Source of the DNA: Blastococcus sp. CT_GayMR20
GTDB lineage: Bacteria; Actinomycetota; Actinomycetes; Mycobacteriales; Geodermatophilaceae
Assembly (NCBI RefSeq): GCF_004570345.1
Contig: NZ_SPQM01000122.1
Location: 1 to 14,343 of the forward strand
Direction of reading: 5' to 3'
DNA length: 14,343 bases
In this document: positions 7,233-13,439 of the stretch, in pieces
How the letters are laid out: the number at the start of each line of letters is the position of its first letter
How positions within the stretch are numbered: the stretch's first letter is position 1
Notes under the pieces: generated by a model
Database searches by the model: none
Told to the model about the DNA's origin: nothing
The model's input: the letters and a program-made list of their open reading frames with translations, nothing else
Position numbers and translations under genes: made by a program

Positions 7233-8840
7233 TCATGAGGGCAGTCTTCCGGAACGGTCCAGTGCAGCTCCGACGGTCACGCGGACGCCGTCCCGGTCCA
7301 ACTGCTCGAGCGCCTGCTCGAGTTCGTCGACGAAGGCGGGGAACCGGTCGAGATCGCCGAAGACGGCGTGGTCCCCCAGCAGTGGCCGGGGGTCGGTGCC
7401 GCCGGCCCGGGCGAGGGCCTGCAGCTCGTCGGCGCGCGGGTCGTCGATCCGGAGCTCGCGGCCTCCGGCGTCGGTGCCGCGCAGGTAGCGGAACCAGGCC
7501 GCCACGGCCAGGGTGAGCAGGCCGTGCGGCCGGCCCTCGGCGACCGCCTGGCGCAGGGTCGGCAGGAGGTGGTGCGGCATCTTCGTCGAGCCGCGGCGGC
7601 AGAGCCGCGAGAGCTGGTCGGCGATGGCCGGATTGGCGAACCGCTGGAGCAGGGTGCGCTTGTACTCCGTGAGGTCGATGCCGTCCGGCGGGGGCAGGAG
7701 CGGCGTCACCTCGTCGTCCATCAGGTGCGTGACGTAGCCCGCGAACAGCGGATCGGCCATGACGCGGTCGATGCTCGCGTAGCCCGCGAGCGAGCCCAGG
7801 TAGCCGAGCGCGCAGTGGCTGGCGTTGAGCAGGCGCGTCTTCATGAGCTCGTAGCGGGCGACGTCCGGGACGAAGCGGACGCCGACCTCGTCGAGCGGTG
7901 GACGGCCGTTGCAGAAGTCGTCCTCGATGACCCACTGCGAGAACGGCTCGGTGATGACCGGCCAGTTGTCGTCCACGCCGTAGCGCTGGGCGACCGCGGC
8001 CCGCTGCTCCGGGGTCGTGTGCGGCGTGATGCGGTCGACCATGCTGCTGGGGAAGGAGGCCCGGTCGGCGATCCAGCGGGCCAGCACCTCGTCGCGCAGC
8101 CGCGCGAAGCCCACGACGGCGGCGCGGGCGGCGTCCCCGTTGCGGTGCATGTTGTCGCAGGACACCACGGTGAACGCCGGCAGTCCGGCTCGCCGGCGGC
8201 GGTCCAGCGCCTCGACGAGGAAGCCGAAGACGGTGCGCGGGCGGTCGGTCTCCCGGAGGTCCCAGGCGATGTCCTCGTCGTCGGCGTCGAACTCCCCGCT
8301 CTGCGGGCACAGCCGGTAGCCGCCGCCGGTGATGGTGAGCGACACCATGCGGGTCCGCCGGTCGGTCAGGACGTCGAGGACGGCGGCGGGGTCGTCGGGT
8401 GCGTAGTGGTAGTCGGTCATGACGCCGACGACGCGGGCGCGCTCACCGTCGGGGCTGCGCTCGACCACGGTGTAGAGGTGGTCCTGCGGTGCCAGCGCGT
8501 CCTTCATGGTGCGGCTGTGCAGGCCGACGCCGACGACGCCCCAGCCGGTGCTGATCCGCTGCTCGGCGACGTCGTCGAAGTAGAGCAACTGGTGGGAGCG
8601 GTGGAAGCCGCCGACGCTGAAGTGGACGACGGCCGGGGTGAGGGCCGAGCGGTCGTAGGTGGGAACGAGCAGGTGGCCGGCGTGCTGGCCGAGCGTCTGA
8701 TCGGAGAGCGGGCGGATGGTGTCTGCGCCCAGGACGGCGGTCGGTTCGTCGAGTGCCGGGCCGGGGGCCGGGAAGACGGGGGTCGCAACCGCTGTCCCGG
8801 GGGTCAGGGAGAGGGGCGACAGGAACTCGAACTGCGTCAA
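7233..8840 (-). CDS. Mannitol dehydrogenase-family long-chain polyol dehydrogenase
   Basis: This 535-residue NAD(P)-dependent enzyme most likely interconverts a ketose and a polyol such as fructose/mannitol. The cofactor-binding start is FSVGGFHRSHQ (74-84). The family signature TVVSCDNMHRNGD occurs at 224-236. The catalytic triad of the polyol-specific long-chain family is present with exact spacing, Lys334, Asn339 and His342 in LMKTRLLNASHCALGYLG. Mannitol 2-dehydrogenases are about 490 residues; this one has about 45 extra N-terminal residues. The start is uncertain. TTG 8840 has GGAGG six bases upstream, while ATG 8858 adds six residues and has no ribosome site. Fructuronate reductase or mannitol-1-phosphate dehydrogenase activity cannot be excluded. 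It is the first gene of the four-gene operon. Confidence 0.88.
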   Translation of the reverse strand: MTQFEFLSPLSLTPGTAVATPVFPAPGPALDEPTAVLGADTIRPLSDQTLGQHAGHLLVPTYDRSALTPAVVHFSVGGFHRSHQLLYFDDVAEQRISTGWGVVGVGLHSRTMKDALAPQDHLYTVVERSPDGERARVVGVMTDYHYAPDDPAAVLDVLTDRRTRMVSLTITGGGYRLCPQSGEFDADDEDIAWDLRETDRPRTVFGFLVEALDRRRRAGLPAFTVVSCDNMHRNGDAARAAVVGFARLRDEVLARWIADRASFPSSMVDRITPHTTPEQRAAVAQRYGVDDNWPVITEPFSQWVIEDDFCNGRPPLDEVGVRFVPDVARYELMKTRLLNASHCALGYLGSLAGYASIDRVMADPLFAGYVTHLMDDEVTPLLPPPDGIDLTEYKRTLLQRFANPAIADQLSRLCRRGSTKMPHHLLPTLRQAVAEGRPHGLLTLAVAAWFRYLRGTDAGGRELRIDDPRADELQALARAGGTDPRPLLGDHAVFGDLDRFPAFVDELEQALEQLDRDGVRVTVGAALDRSGRLPS

Positions 8841-8953
8841 CGCATCCCTCCGTCTCATCGTTCGTGGGCACGGCTCATCGCGGCCGTCCCGGTCCCGGGC
8901 CGACGGTGGATCAGCAGTACAGGGTGTAGCGGTGCCCCCGCGCAATGGGGTCC

Positions 8954-8974
8954 CGCGCCCGGCTACCGGGCGCG
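8954..8974. repeat. Strong 9-bp inverted repeat (hairpin)
   Basis: CGCGCCCGG and its exact reverse complement are separated by only CTA. The hairpin lies about 115 bp upstream of the polyol operon start. It may be an attenuating structure in the polyol operon leader or an operator; nothing in the sequence decides between these. Confidence 0.55.
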
Positions 8975-9048
8975 CCTTCGGATCCGCGCGGGATGTTTCA
9001 CGCTGGAGAACGAGCATGCCCCGGAAAGAGTTCGGCGAAACGGCCGAC

Positions 9049-9062
9049 CACCCGGCCGGGTG
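9049..9062. promoter_or_regulatory. 14-bp perfect palindrome, candidate operator
   Basis: CACCCGGCCGGGTG is a perfect palindrome in the middle of the divergent intergenic region, suitably placed to influence either direction. Palindromes made only of G/C pairs arise more easily in such GC-rich DNA, so the regulatory reading is tentative. Confidence 0.3.
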
Positions 9063-9250
9063 TACGGATGACCAGCGGAAAGGCCTTCCGGGGTCGGCAA
9101 CGTGTCCGGTCGCACAGGAATCCGCACCGCAGCCCCCGTTCCGCCGGGCGTCGTCTCCCACGAATCACACCGGTGGAAGTAACGCCTGTGACCGGTGAGC
9201 AGTGTGAGGCAGCTCGCACGGCGTGTCCCGGACGACGCGCCGAACACCCG

Positions 9251-9267
9251 GTTACGAGAGGGTCACG
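9251..9267 (+). promoter_or_regulatory. Candidate MtrA box upstream of the M23 peptidase
   Basis: GTTACG and GTCACG form a direct repeat with an 11-bp period (GTTACGAGAGGGTCACG), 62 bp before the chosen peptidase start. The actinobacterial response regulator MtrA binds direct repeats of GTMAC-type half-sites and controls cell-wall hydrolases, including M23 peptidases. A further GTAACG occurs at 9179-9184. The assignment rests on pattern and target type only. Confidence 0.45.
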
Positions 9268-9328
9268 GAATGTTTGTATGGCGGCACGTCGAACTCCCCT
9301 TCGGCTCCGCACACAGACAGGCAGGTGC

Positions 9329-10096
9329 ATGGACGCACGTATCGGCCGGGAGGCCGCCACCGATCTCCTGGTGGGCGTCCGTCCTTCCTCCCGCCACGGT
9401 GCCCCGCGCCGCCGCTACGGCTCGGCCCGGGTCAGCCGCCGGCCCGCGCTACTGCTCGCGGCGCTGCTCGCAGGCGGCATCGGTGCCGCCGGTCTGACGC
9501 TGACCTCTGCCCCCGCGGCCTCGGCCGAGGCCACCTCGGTCCTGGAGGCCCAGCAGGCGCTGCTGGCCGGGGACGAGGGCCTCGAGGTCATGCCGCAGGC
9601 GTCGGTCACCGTCGCGGAGGCCCAGGCGCGCCTGCAGGAGGTGGCGACCTCACGTGCCGCCCGCGCCGAAGCGGAGGCCGCAGCGATCGAGGCGGCCCGC
9701 CCCAAGTTCGTGCTGCCCGTCGACGGTGCCCGGCTCACCAGCGGCTACGGCAGCCGCTGGGGGACCTTCCACTACGGCATCGACCTGGCCGCACCCATGC
9801 GGACGCCGGAGTACGCCGCCGGGGACGGCGTGGTGCTGCGGGCCGGTGCCGCCAGCGGCTTCGGGCTCGCGGTCTACATCCTCCACGAGAACGGCGACGT
9901 CACGGTCTACGGCCACATGGACGAGATCCTCGTCGAGCCGGGTCAGTACGTGGACGCCGGCGAGACGATCGCCCTGCTCGGCAACCGCGGTCAGTCGACC
10001 GGCCCGCACCTGCACTTCGAGGTGCACCAGGGCGGCGAGGACGGCCCGCGCATCGACCCGATCGACTGGCTGGACGACCGCGGAGTCAGGGTCTGA
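9329..10096 (+). CDS. Exported M23-family (LytM-type) peptidoglycan metallopeptidase
   Basis: This is a 255-residue protein acting on peptidoglycan cross-bridges outside the membrane. A basic N-terminus (1-38) precedes a hydrophobic signal/anchor segment (39-57) and an Ala-rich stretch ending near APAASA (66). A short Ala/Glu-rich helical, probably coiled, region (about 69-124) links to the M23 domain (128-245). The zinc ligands His148 and Asp152 are in HYGIDLA, and His229 is in HLHFEV. His196 (YGHMD) and His227 complete the active site, so the enzyme looks catalytically competent. The start is ATG 9329 with a weak AGG seven bases upstream. ATG 9278 is in frame and would add 17 basic residues. 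The AraC-type gene follows after 12 bp. Confidence 0.9.
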   Translation: MDARIGREAATDLLVGVRPSSRHGAPRRRYGSARVSRRPALLLAALLAGGIGAAGLTLTSAPAASAEATSVLEAQQALLAGDEGLEVMPQASVTVAEAQARLQEVATSRAARAEAEAAAIEAARPKFVLPVDGARLTSGYGSRWGTFHYGIDLAAPMRTPEYAAGDGVVLRAGAASGFGLAVYILHENGDVTVYGHMDEILVEPGQYVDAGETIALLGNRGQSTGPHLHFEVHQGGEDGPRIDPIDWLDDRGVRV

Positions 10097-10108
10097 TCTG
10101 ATCCACCC

Positions 10109-10501
10109 GTGGGCAGTGCGGCCGAGGACTCCAACCGCCGCCTGCTCCGGGCCCGGGACGCGATGGACCGCCGCTACGCCGAACCGCTCGACATCCGGGC
10201 CCTGGCGCGGGTCGCCCACGTCTCCGAGGCGCACTTCATCCGCACGTTCCGGGCGACCTTCGGCGAGACGCCCAACCGCTACCTGCAGCGGCGTCGGGTC
10301 GAGCGGGCGATGTTCCTGCTGCGCTCGGGCGACCGCAGCGTCACCGACATCTGCATGGACGTCGGCTTCAGCAGCCTCGGCACCTTCAGCAGGGTCTTCC
10401 GGGAGATCGTGGGGGAGTCGCCCCGCGAGTACCGCCGGCGCGGCCCGCTTCCGCCCGTGCCCTCGTGCTTCGCGATGGCGTGGTCGAGGCCGAGCAAGTG
10501 A
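10109..10501 (+). CDS. Minimal AraC/XylS-type transcriptional regulator
   Basis: This 130-residue protein consists almost only of the AraC DNA-binding domain with its two helix-turn-helix units. The first is at about 28-49 (DIRALARVAHVSEAHFIRTF) and the second at about 77-99 (SVTDICMDVGFSSLGTFSRVF), followed by the family's closing SPREYR. There is no N-terminal ligand-binding domain, so any signal must come from elsewhere or from abundance. The GTG start has no Shine-Dalgarno site and lies 12 bp after the peptidase stop. A VOC protein gene follows 48 bp later. Such small AraC regulators are often paired with a VOC gene in actinobacteria, so the VOC promoter is the likely target. Confidence 0.88.
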   Translation: MGSAAEDSNRRLLRARDAMDRRYAEPLDIRALARVAHVSEAHFIRTFRATFGETPNRYLQRRRVERAMFLLRSGDRSVTDICMDVGFSSLGTFSRVFREIVGESPREYRRRGPLPPVPSCFAMAWSRPSK

Positions 10502-10542
10502 GCAGTTTCGGAGAAGTTCGCAGGCCCGGATCTCTCTAGCGT
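10502..10542 (+). promoter_or_regulatory. Probable leaderless promoter of the VOC gene, with upstream candidate AraC site
   Basis: TAGCGT at 10537-10542 fits an actinobacterial -10 box (TAnnnT) and ends 7 bp before the VOC ATG. Transcription would therefore start at or next to the start codon, and no ribosome site is present to argue otherwise. No good -35 box is visible. The repeated TTCG/GAGAA pattern at 10507-10520 may instead be an activator site for the AraC-type protein encoded just upstream. Confidence 0.5.
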
Positions 10543-10549
10543 TCTGCCC

Positions 10550-10963
10550 ATGTTGAACGCGATCACCATCACCCAGATCTACGTGCCCGACCAGGACCAG
10601 GCGCTCGACTTCTACGTCGGGAAGCTGGGGTTCGAGGTCCAGTCCGACGTGAACTTCGGACCGATGCGCTGGCTCACCGTCAACCTGCCCGGCCAGCCCG
10701 ACCGGGCAGTGCTGCTGGAGAAGCCGGGCCCGCCCTCGATGGGCGAGGAGACGGCGGCCCAGGTGCGCGAGCTGATCAGCAAGGGCGCCGCCGGCGGCCA
10801 CCTGTTCTTCGCCTGCGACGACGCCTACAAGACCCATGCGGAGCTGAAGGCGAAGGGGGTGGAGATCACCGAAGACCCCGTCGACCAGCCCTACGGCATC
10901 GATTTCGGCCTGCGCGACCCGTTCGGCAACCACATCCGCATCGCGCAGATGAAGCAGGCCTGA
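10550..10963 (+). CDS. VOC-superfamily (glyoxalase/bleomycin-resistance fold) protein
   Basis: This 137-residue protein has the paired beta-alpha-beta-beta-beta units of the VOC fold: TQIYVPDQDQALDFYVGKLG (8-27) opens the first, and GGHLFFACDD to LRDPFGNHIRIAQ (82-133) makes the second. The usual glyoxalase metal ligands are incomplete. His84 could serve, but the first site is Gln9 and the last position, normally Glu in DPxGNxxE, is Arg130. Glyoxalase I or ring-cleavage activity is therefore doubtful, and a binding or protective role is possible. It is paired with the AraC-type regulator upstream. The ATG lacks a ribosome site, in line with a leaderless transcript. Confidence 0.88.
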   Translation: MLNAITITQIYVPDQDQALDFYVGKLGFEVQSDVNFGPMRWLTVNLPGQPDRAVLLEKPGPPSMGEETAAQVRELISKGAAGGHLFFACDDAYKTHAELKAKGVEITEDPVDQPYGIDFGLRDPFGNHIRIAQMKQA

Positions 10964-12371
10964 GTCTGCTCTGGGGTGGTGGCGTCCGCCGCGGGCGTCG
11001 CCACCCCTCCGCGGACCGGGACCCCTGGGCCTGTACAGTTGCCCCCGGCCCGGACACACCAGACCGGGTCGGCAAGGGGCTGTGGCGCAGCTGGTAGCGC
11101 ACCACACTGGCAGTGTGGGGGTCAGGGGTTCGAGTCCCCTCAGCTCCACCCATCTGAGCAGGGCTTTCTTCGTCCTGCGCGCTTTCAACCAATCCTGTGG
11201 TTGCAGTTCTGGTTGCAGTTAATCGACCCTTACCTGGCAGCAGCAGGACGCCCATCCGGTCGGCCGCCTCGCGGGCGAGGGCCGGCATGACGTGGCTGTA
11301 GATGTCCATGGTCGTGCGCATCTGGCTGTGGCCGAGCAGCTCCATGACCACCCGCGGGTGCACGTTCTCGCTGAGCAGGAGCGTGGCCGCGGTGTGCCGG
11401 CCGTCGTGCAGCCGGACGTGCCGGACGCCGGCCTGCTCGAGAAGGCGGGTCCAGTCGTCGTAGTCGGTCTTCTTGTCGATCGGCCGGCCGTTGGGCTGGG
11501 TGAAGATCAGGTCCTCGTCGTGCCACTCGGAGCCGGCAAGCATCCGCTCACCGAGCTGGGCGGCCCGGTGCTCGTGCAGGGCGGCGGCCAGGGCGAGGGG
11601 CAGGGTAAGGGTGCGGTGACTGCGCTTGCTCTTGGGTTCCTCGTAGACCAGACCGCCGCGGACGCGGTGGATGCTGCGCCGCACGGTGAGGGTGCCGGCG
11701 AGCAGGTCGACGTCCTTCCACTGCAGCGCAAGCGCCTCGGACTGGCGCAGGCCGAGGGCCAGCGCGACGGTCCAGCGGGCGGAGTTGCGCACGCCGGCAG
11801 CCGCCTCGAGGACGGCGCGTGCCTCGCCGAGGTCGAGGGCGGTGGCGACCTCGCTCGGGCGCTGGGCGGGCGGGTCGACGAGGGCGGCGACGTTGCGGGG
11901 GACATGCCCGCGCTGGACGGCGACGGTGAGGGCCCGGGACAGGATGCGGTGATGGCGCAGCACGGAGGCAGGGGAGTAGCCGTCGGCCAGCAGGGCGGTG
12001 TAGAGCTGGTCGAGGTGTTCGGGCCGGAGCCGGTCGATCCGGTGGCGTCCGATGCCGGGGATCAGGTGCTTGCGGACGGCCGACTCGTAGCTTTCCAGCG
12101 TCCGCTGTCGCACCCGGCGCGGCGCGATGGTGGTGAGCCAGTGCTCGAGCCACCAGGCGACGGTCGGGGTCGACGTCTCACCGACCGTCCCGGAGTCGCG
12201 CTTGCGCTCGAGCTCTCGGACCTTCGCCACCACGACGGCGCGGCTCTTGCTGCTGACGTGCCTGCGGTCGAGTGTGCCGTCGAGCTTGAAGCCGACGGAG
12301 ACGTAGCCGTGCCAGCGCCCATCGGCGCCCTTGTAGATCGTCGACTCGCCGTTCGACGCGCGTCCCGCCAT
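10866..12371 (-). CDS. int: Tyrosine site-specific integrase, frame running through the tRNA attachment site
   Basis: The open frame encodes 501 residues, of which the first ~385 are a complete integrase. An N-terminal arm-binding/AP2-like segment (about 11-60) is followed by a SAM-like core-binding domain (about 70-165) and the catalytic domain (about 175-375). The catalytic set is Arg209 (LGLRQSEAL), Lys247 or Lys249 (EPKSKRSH), His322 and Arg325 (RLHDGRHT), His348 (LLGHSQ) and Tyr358 (TTMDIYSH). No stop occurs at the element end. Residues 408-432 are the antisense of the tRNA-Ala gene (GGAEGTRTPDP), and 433-501 are antisense host DNA, overlapping the VOC gene. In the excised circle the tail would differ. 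ATG 12371 has GAGGGG six bases upstream. It catalyses integration, and excision with an accessory factor. Confidence 0.92.
   Translation of the reverse strand: MAGRASNGESTIYKGADGRWHGYVSVGFKLDGTLDRRHVSSKSRAVVVAKVRELERKRDSGTVGETSTPTVAWWLEHWLTTIAPRRVRQRTLESYESAVRKHLIPGIGRHRIDRLRPEHLDQLYTALLADGYSPASVLRHHRILSRALTVAVQRGHVPRNVAALVDPPAQRPSEVATALDLGEARAVLEAAAGVRNSARWTVALALGLRQSEALALQWKDVDLLAGTLTVRRSIHRVRGGLVYEEPKSKRSHRTLTLPLALAAALHEHRAAQLGERMLAGSEWHDEDLIFTQPNGRPIDKKTDYDDWTRLLEQAGVRHVRLHDGRHTAATLLLSENVHPRVVMELLGHSQMRTTMDIYSHVMPALAREAADRMGVLLLPGKGRLTATRTATTGLVESAQDEESPAQMGGAEGTRTPDPHTASVVRYQLRHSPLPTRSGVSGPGATVQAQGSRSAEGWRRPRRTPPPQSRLRPASSARCGCGCRTGRAGRNRCRRAGRRGLR
10978..11005 (+). terminator. Weak hairpin after the VOC gene, possible terminator
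   Basis: GGTGGCG and CGCCACC form a 7-bp stem around a 14-base loop, starting 15 bp after the VOC stop and before the tRNA promoter region. There is no T-tract. The position suits termination of the peptidase-AraC-VOC transcripts. Confidence 0.35.
11034..11039 (+). promoter_or_regulatory. Candidate -10 box of the tRNA-Ala gene
   Basis: TACAGT matches TAnnnT and lies 36 bp before the tRNA 5' end, a usual distance for a short 5' leader. No convincing -35 box is seen about 17 bp upstream. Confidence 0.35.
11076..11148 (+). tRNA. tRNA-Ala, anticodon GGC
   Basis: All four arms fold within 73 bases. The 7-bp acceptor stem is GGGGCTG with CAGCTCC, including one G-T pair. The D arm is closed by GCGC/GCGC, and the anticodon stem is CCACA/TGTGG around loop CTGGCAG. 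The variable region has 5 bases, and the T arm is AGGGG-TTCGAGT-CCCCT. The anticodon GGC (11109-11111) reads GCC alanine codons. The discriminator is A and no complete CCA is encoded. The integrase gene of the adjacent element points at its 3' end, so this gene is the likely attachment site and stays intact after integration. Confidence 0.96.
11119..11150. other. Predicted attachment site (attL) region in the tRNA 3' half
   Basis: Tyrosine integrases of actinobacterial elements usually recombine within the T-arm/acceptor part of a tRNA gene, and the integrase gene here lies immediately on the 3' side. The matching repeat at the other end (attR) is not in this window, so the exact core cannot be drawn. 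Confidence 0.45.
11186..11220. repeat. Direct repeats plus inverted repeat next to the attachment site
   Basis: GGTTGCAGTT occurs twice, at 11199-11208 and 11211-11220, with a 12-bp period. CAACCA (11186-11191) and TGGTTG (11198-11203) form an inverted repeat overlapping the first copy. These lie 38-72 bp from the tRNA 3' end, where integrase arm-type or excisionase binding sites are expected. Confidence 0.5.
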
Positions 12372-12445
12372 CCGCTACCCCTCGACGCTCGTCCGAGGGC
12401 TCAGTCTCCTGGCGCACTCAGGTAAGGGGCAGACGTGCTGTGGAT

Positions 12446-12688
12446 TCACGCCGCGTCCGGCGAAGGCTGTGGACGGGACGGCGGAGCCTGGAGCCGGCGA
12501 ACGTAGCGCTCGACCTCTGCCTGGGCTATCCGGCAGCTTCGACCGATGTGCACGGGACGCAGCTTCCCGCTCTTCATGAGCGCGTACACCGTCGTGCGAC
12601 CGATGCGGAGGGCCTTCGCGGCCTCCTCGGGAGTGAGGAGGAGCCGATCGGCGGCCATGACGTTCCGAAGCGGCTGCGGATCACCCAT
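12446..12688 (-). CDS. Excisionase-family helix-turn-helix DNA-binding protein
   Basis: This 80-residue protein has a single MerR-like/HTH_17 domain: LLTPEEAAKALRIGRTTVYALMKSGKL, then the wing VHIGRSCRIAQAEVERYV. This is the common excisionase-type domain encoded just upstream of the integrase in actinobacterial elements, where it bends the att DNA to direct excision or regulates the element. The start is ATG 12688, with GGGAGG five bases upstream. The longer in-frame ATG 12763 lacks such a site. The gap to the integrase start is 74 bp, so the two are probably co-transcribed. The C-terminal tail is Pro/Ser-rich. Excision directionality factor is the favoured role; a plain regulator is the alternative. 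Confidence 0.88.
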   Translation of the reverse strand: MGDPQPLRNVMAADRLLLTPEEAAKALRIGRTTVYALMKSGKLRPVHIGRSCRIAQAEVERYVRRLQAPPSRPQPSPDAA

Positions 12689-12762
12689 GTCGACCTCCCG
12701 GATCAGTCGCGCGTTGCTGCGTGACGGCTGCCGTACACCGTGGGGGAGCGACCTTCCGAACA

Positions 12763-12770
12763 TCTCCAGT
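12763..12770 (-). repeat. ACTGGAGA motif, copy 1 (upstream of the excisionase gene)
   Basis: On the - strand this reads ACTGGAGA, 75 bp upstream of the excisionase ATG. The same 8-mer occurs in the gap upstream of the next element gene (see copies 2 and 3). It may be a shared operator. Confidence 0.35.
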
Positions 12771-12864
12771 ACCTACCCAGCCACACCCACCCGCGCGTTG
12801 ACTTCAGCCGACTGGAGGGTCGAGCGGCTCAGTCTGCTTACTGCAGAAGTTCTGGAGGTCAGGT

Positions 12865-13350
12865 TCAGTGCGGGTACGGAGCGCCGGTGAGGTGCGCGCG
12901 TCGCCGGTAAGCCTCCAGTACGGGCTCCAGGGCGCGCGCCAGGGCTGGCAGGTCGCGGTCGTAGACCCGCCCGTCGTTCAGTTGGCCGGCGAGCTCGCCG
13001 AGCAGCGTGGGCCAGTCGCGCCGGGTAGGCACGAGAGGCACCTGGACTTCGACGCGCCGCTCAACGATCTCCACTGCGGATAGTCCCGAGGCCGCGGCCC
13101 GGGCCTGCTCCCAGGCGCGGTGCCGGCAGGTGGCCGAGCACCACTTGGGGATAGGTCCCCGTCTTCCCGACGTGATGGGTCCGCCGCACCACCCGCAGGC
13201 CGTCGCCGCGGTCCTTCGCGCGGCACCGTGCACGTCCGCTGCGGCCAGGTCCGAGCGGGCCTTCGGGGTCGTCCCTGGGGCATGCTGACGCCGTTGCCGC
13301 TCGCGCTCCCGCCGTGGGGCTCGGTGCTCGGGGCTGCCGCTGGTTCCCAT
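12865..13350 (-). CDS. Orphan Cys4 zinc-finger protein of the element
   Basis: This is a 161-residue protein with a basic, Arg-rich N-terminus (about 10-46). A Cys4 site follows: C52-GW-C55 and C71-SAT-C75, with CRHRAWEQ directly after. It resembles small actinobacterial zinc-finger proteins whose finger ends in YCSxxCRxRAxR, a probable nucleic-acid-binding module of unknown role. The C-terminal third is helical and acidic-basic (DLPALARALEPVLEAYRRR). The chosen start is ATG 13350 with GGAG ten bases upstream. The frame stays open to 13473, but the added N-terminus has no supporting ribosome site. It lies between the excisionase gene and the nuclease gene. It could be an element regulator or replication accessory protein; I do not recognise a named function. 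Confidence 0.7.
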   Translation of the reverse strand: MGTSGSPEHRAPRRERERQRRQHAPGTTPKARSDLAAADVHGAARRTAATACGWCGGPITSGRRGPIPKWCSATCRHRAWEQARAAASGLSAVEIVERRVEVQVPLVPTRRDWPTLLGELAGQLNDGRVYDRDLPALARALEPVLEAYRRRAHLTGAPYPH

Positions 13351-13368
13351 GCCGTCAATGCTCCGGAC

Positions 13369-13379
13369 GAGTCTCCAGT
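13369..13379 (-). repeat. ACTGGAGACTC repeat, copy 2
   Basis: This 11-bp sequence is identical to the copy at 13440-13450 and lies 18 bp upstream of the zinc-finger gene's ATG, a position suited to an operator or promoter element. Confidence 0.4.
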
Positions 13380-13439
13380 AACCCGTCACCACGATTCGGC
13401 AGAGCCCGGGTGCATGAGGTGTGATGCCTCGTGATCTTG

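Larger units (their letters stand above)
8859..9328. other. Gene-free divergent intergenic region
   Basis: About 470-490 bp separate the start of the polyol operon (- strand) from the start of the M23 peptidase (+ strand). No credible gene is seen on either strand; the open frames here are short, and the longest one on the + strand is antisense to the dehydrogenase. The region holds a 9-bp hairpin, a 14-bp palindrome and an MtrA-like direct repeat, listed separately. I looked for the conserved blocks of a c-di-AMP riboswitch, often found before actinobacterial wall hydrolases, and did not find them. Confidence 0.7.

Noticed and set aside
7368..9071. Long + strand frame opposite the mannitol-type dehydrogenase
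   Set aside because: It is a shadow of a gene with an intact catalytic triad; the composition is Val/Gly/Arg-rich without motifs.
8945..9328. Upstream in-frame extension of the M23 peptidase
   Set aside because: The extra residues come before the basic signal region, look like translated intergenic DNA, and would include the regulatory repeats; no ribosome site supports the early starts.
8859..9328. c-di-AMP (ydaO-type) riboswitch before the peptidase
   Set aside because: The conserved GGGTGAAT- and CCGACAGCT-type blocks of that riboswitch are absent, so I could not support it.
10976..11290. Short + strand frame spanning the tRNA
   Set aside because: It reads through the tRNA gene in sense and has no domain or ribosome site; it is a chance frame.
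12546..12890. + strand frames opposite the excisionase-type gene
   Set aside because: The - strand carries a clear HTH domain with a good ribosome site; these frames carry no motif.
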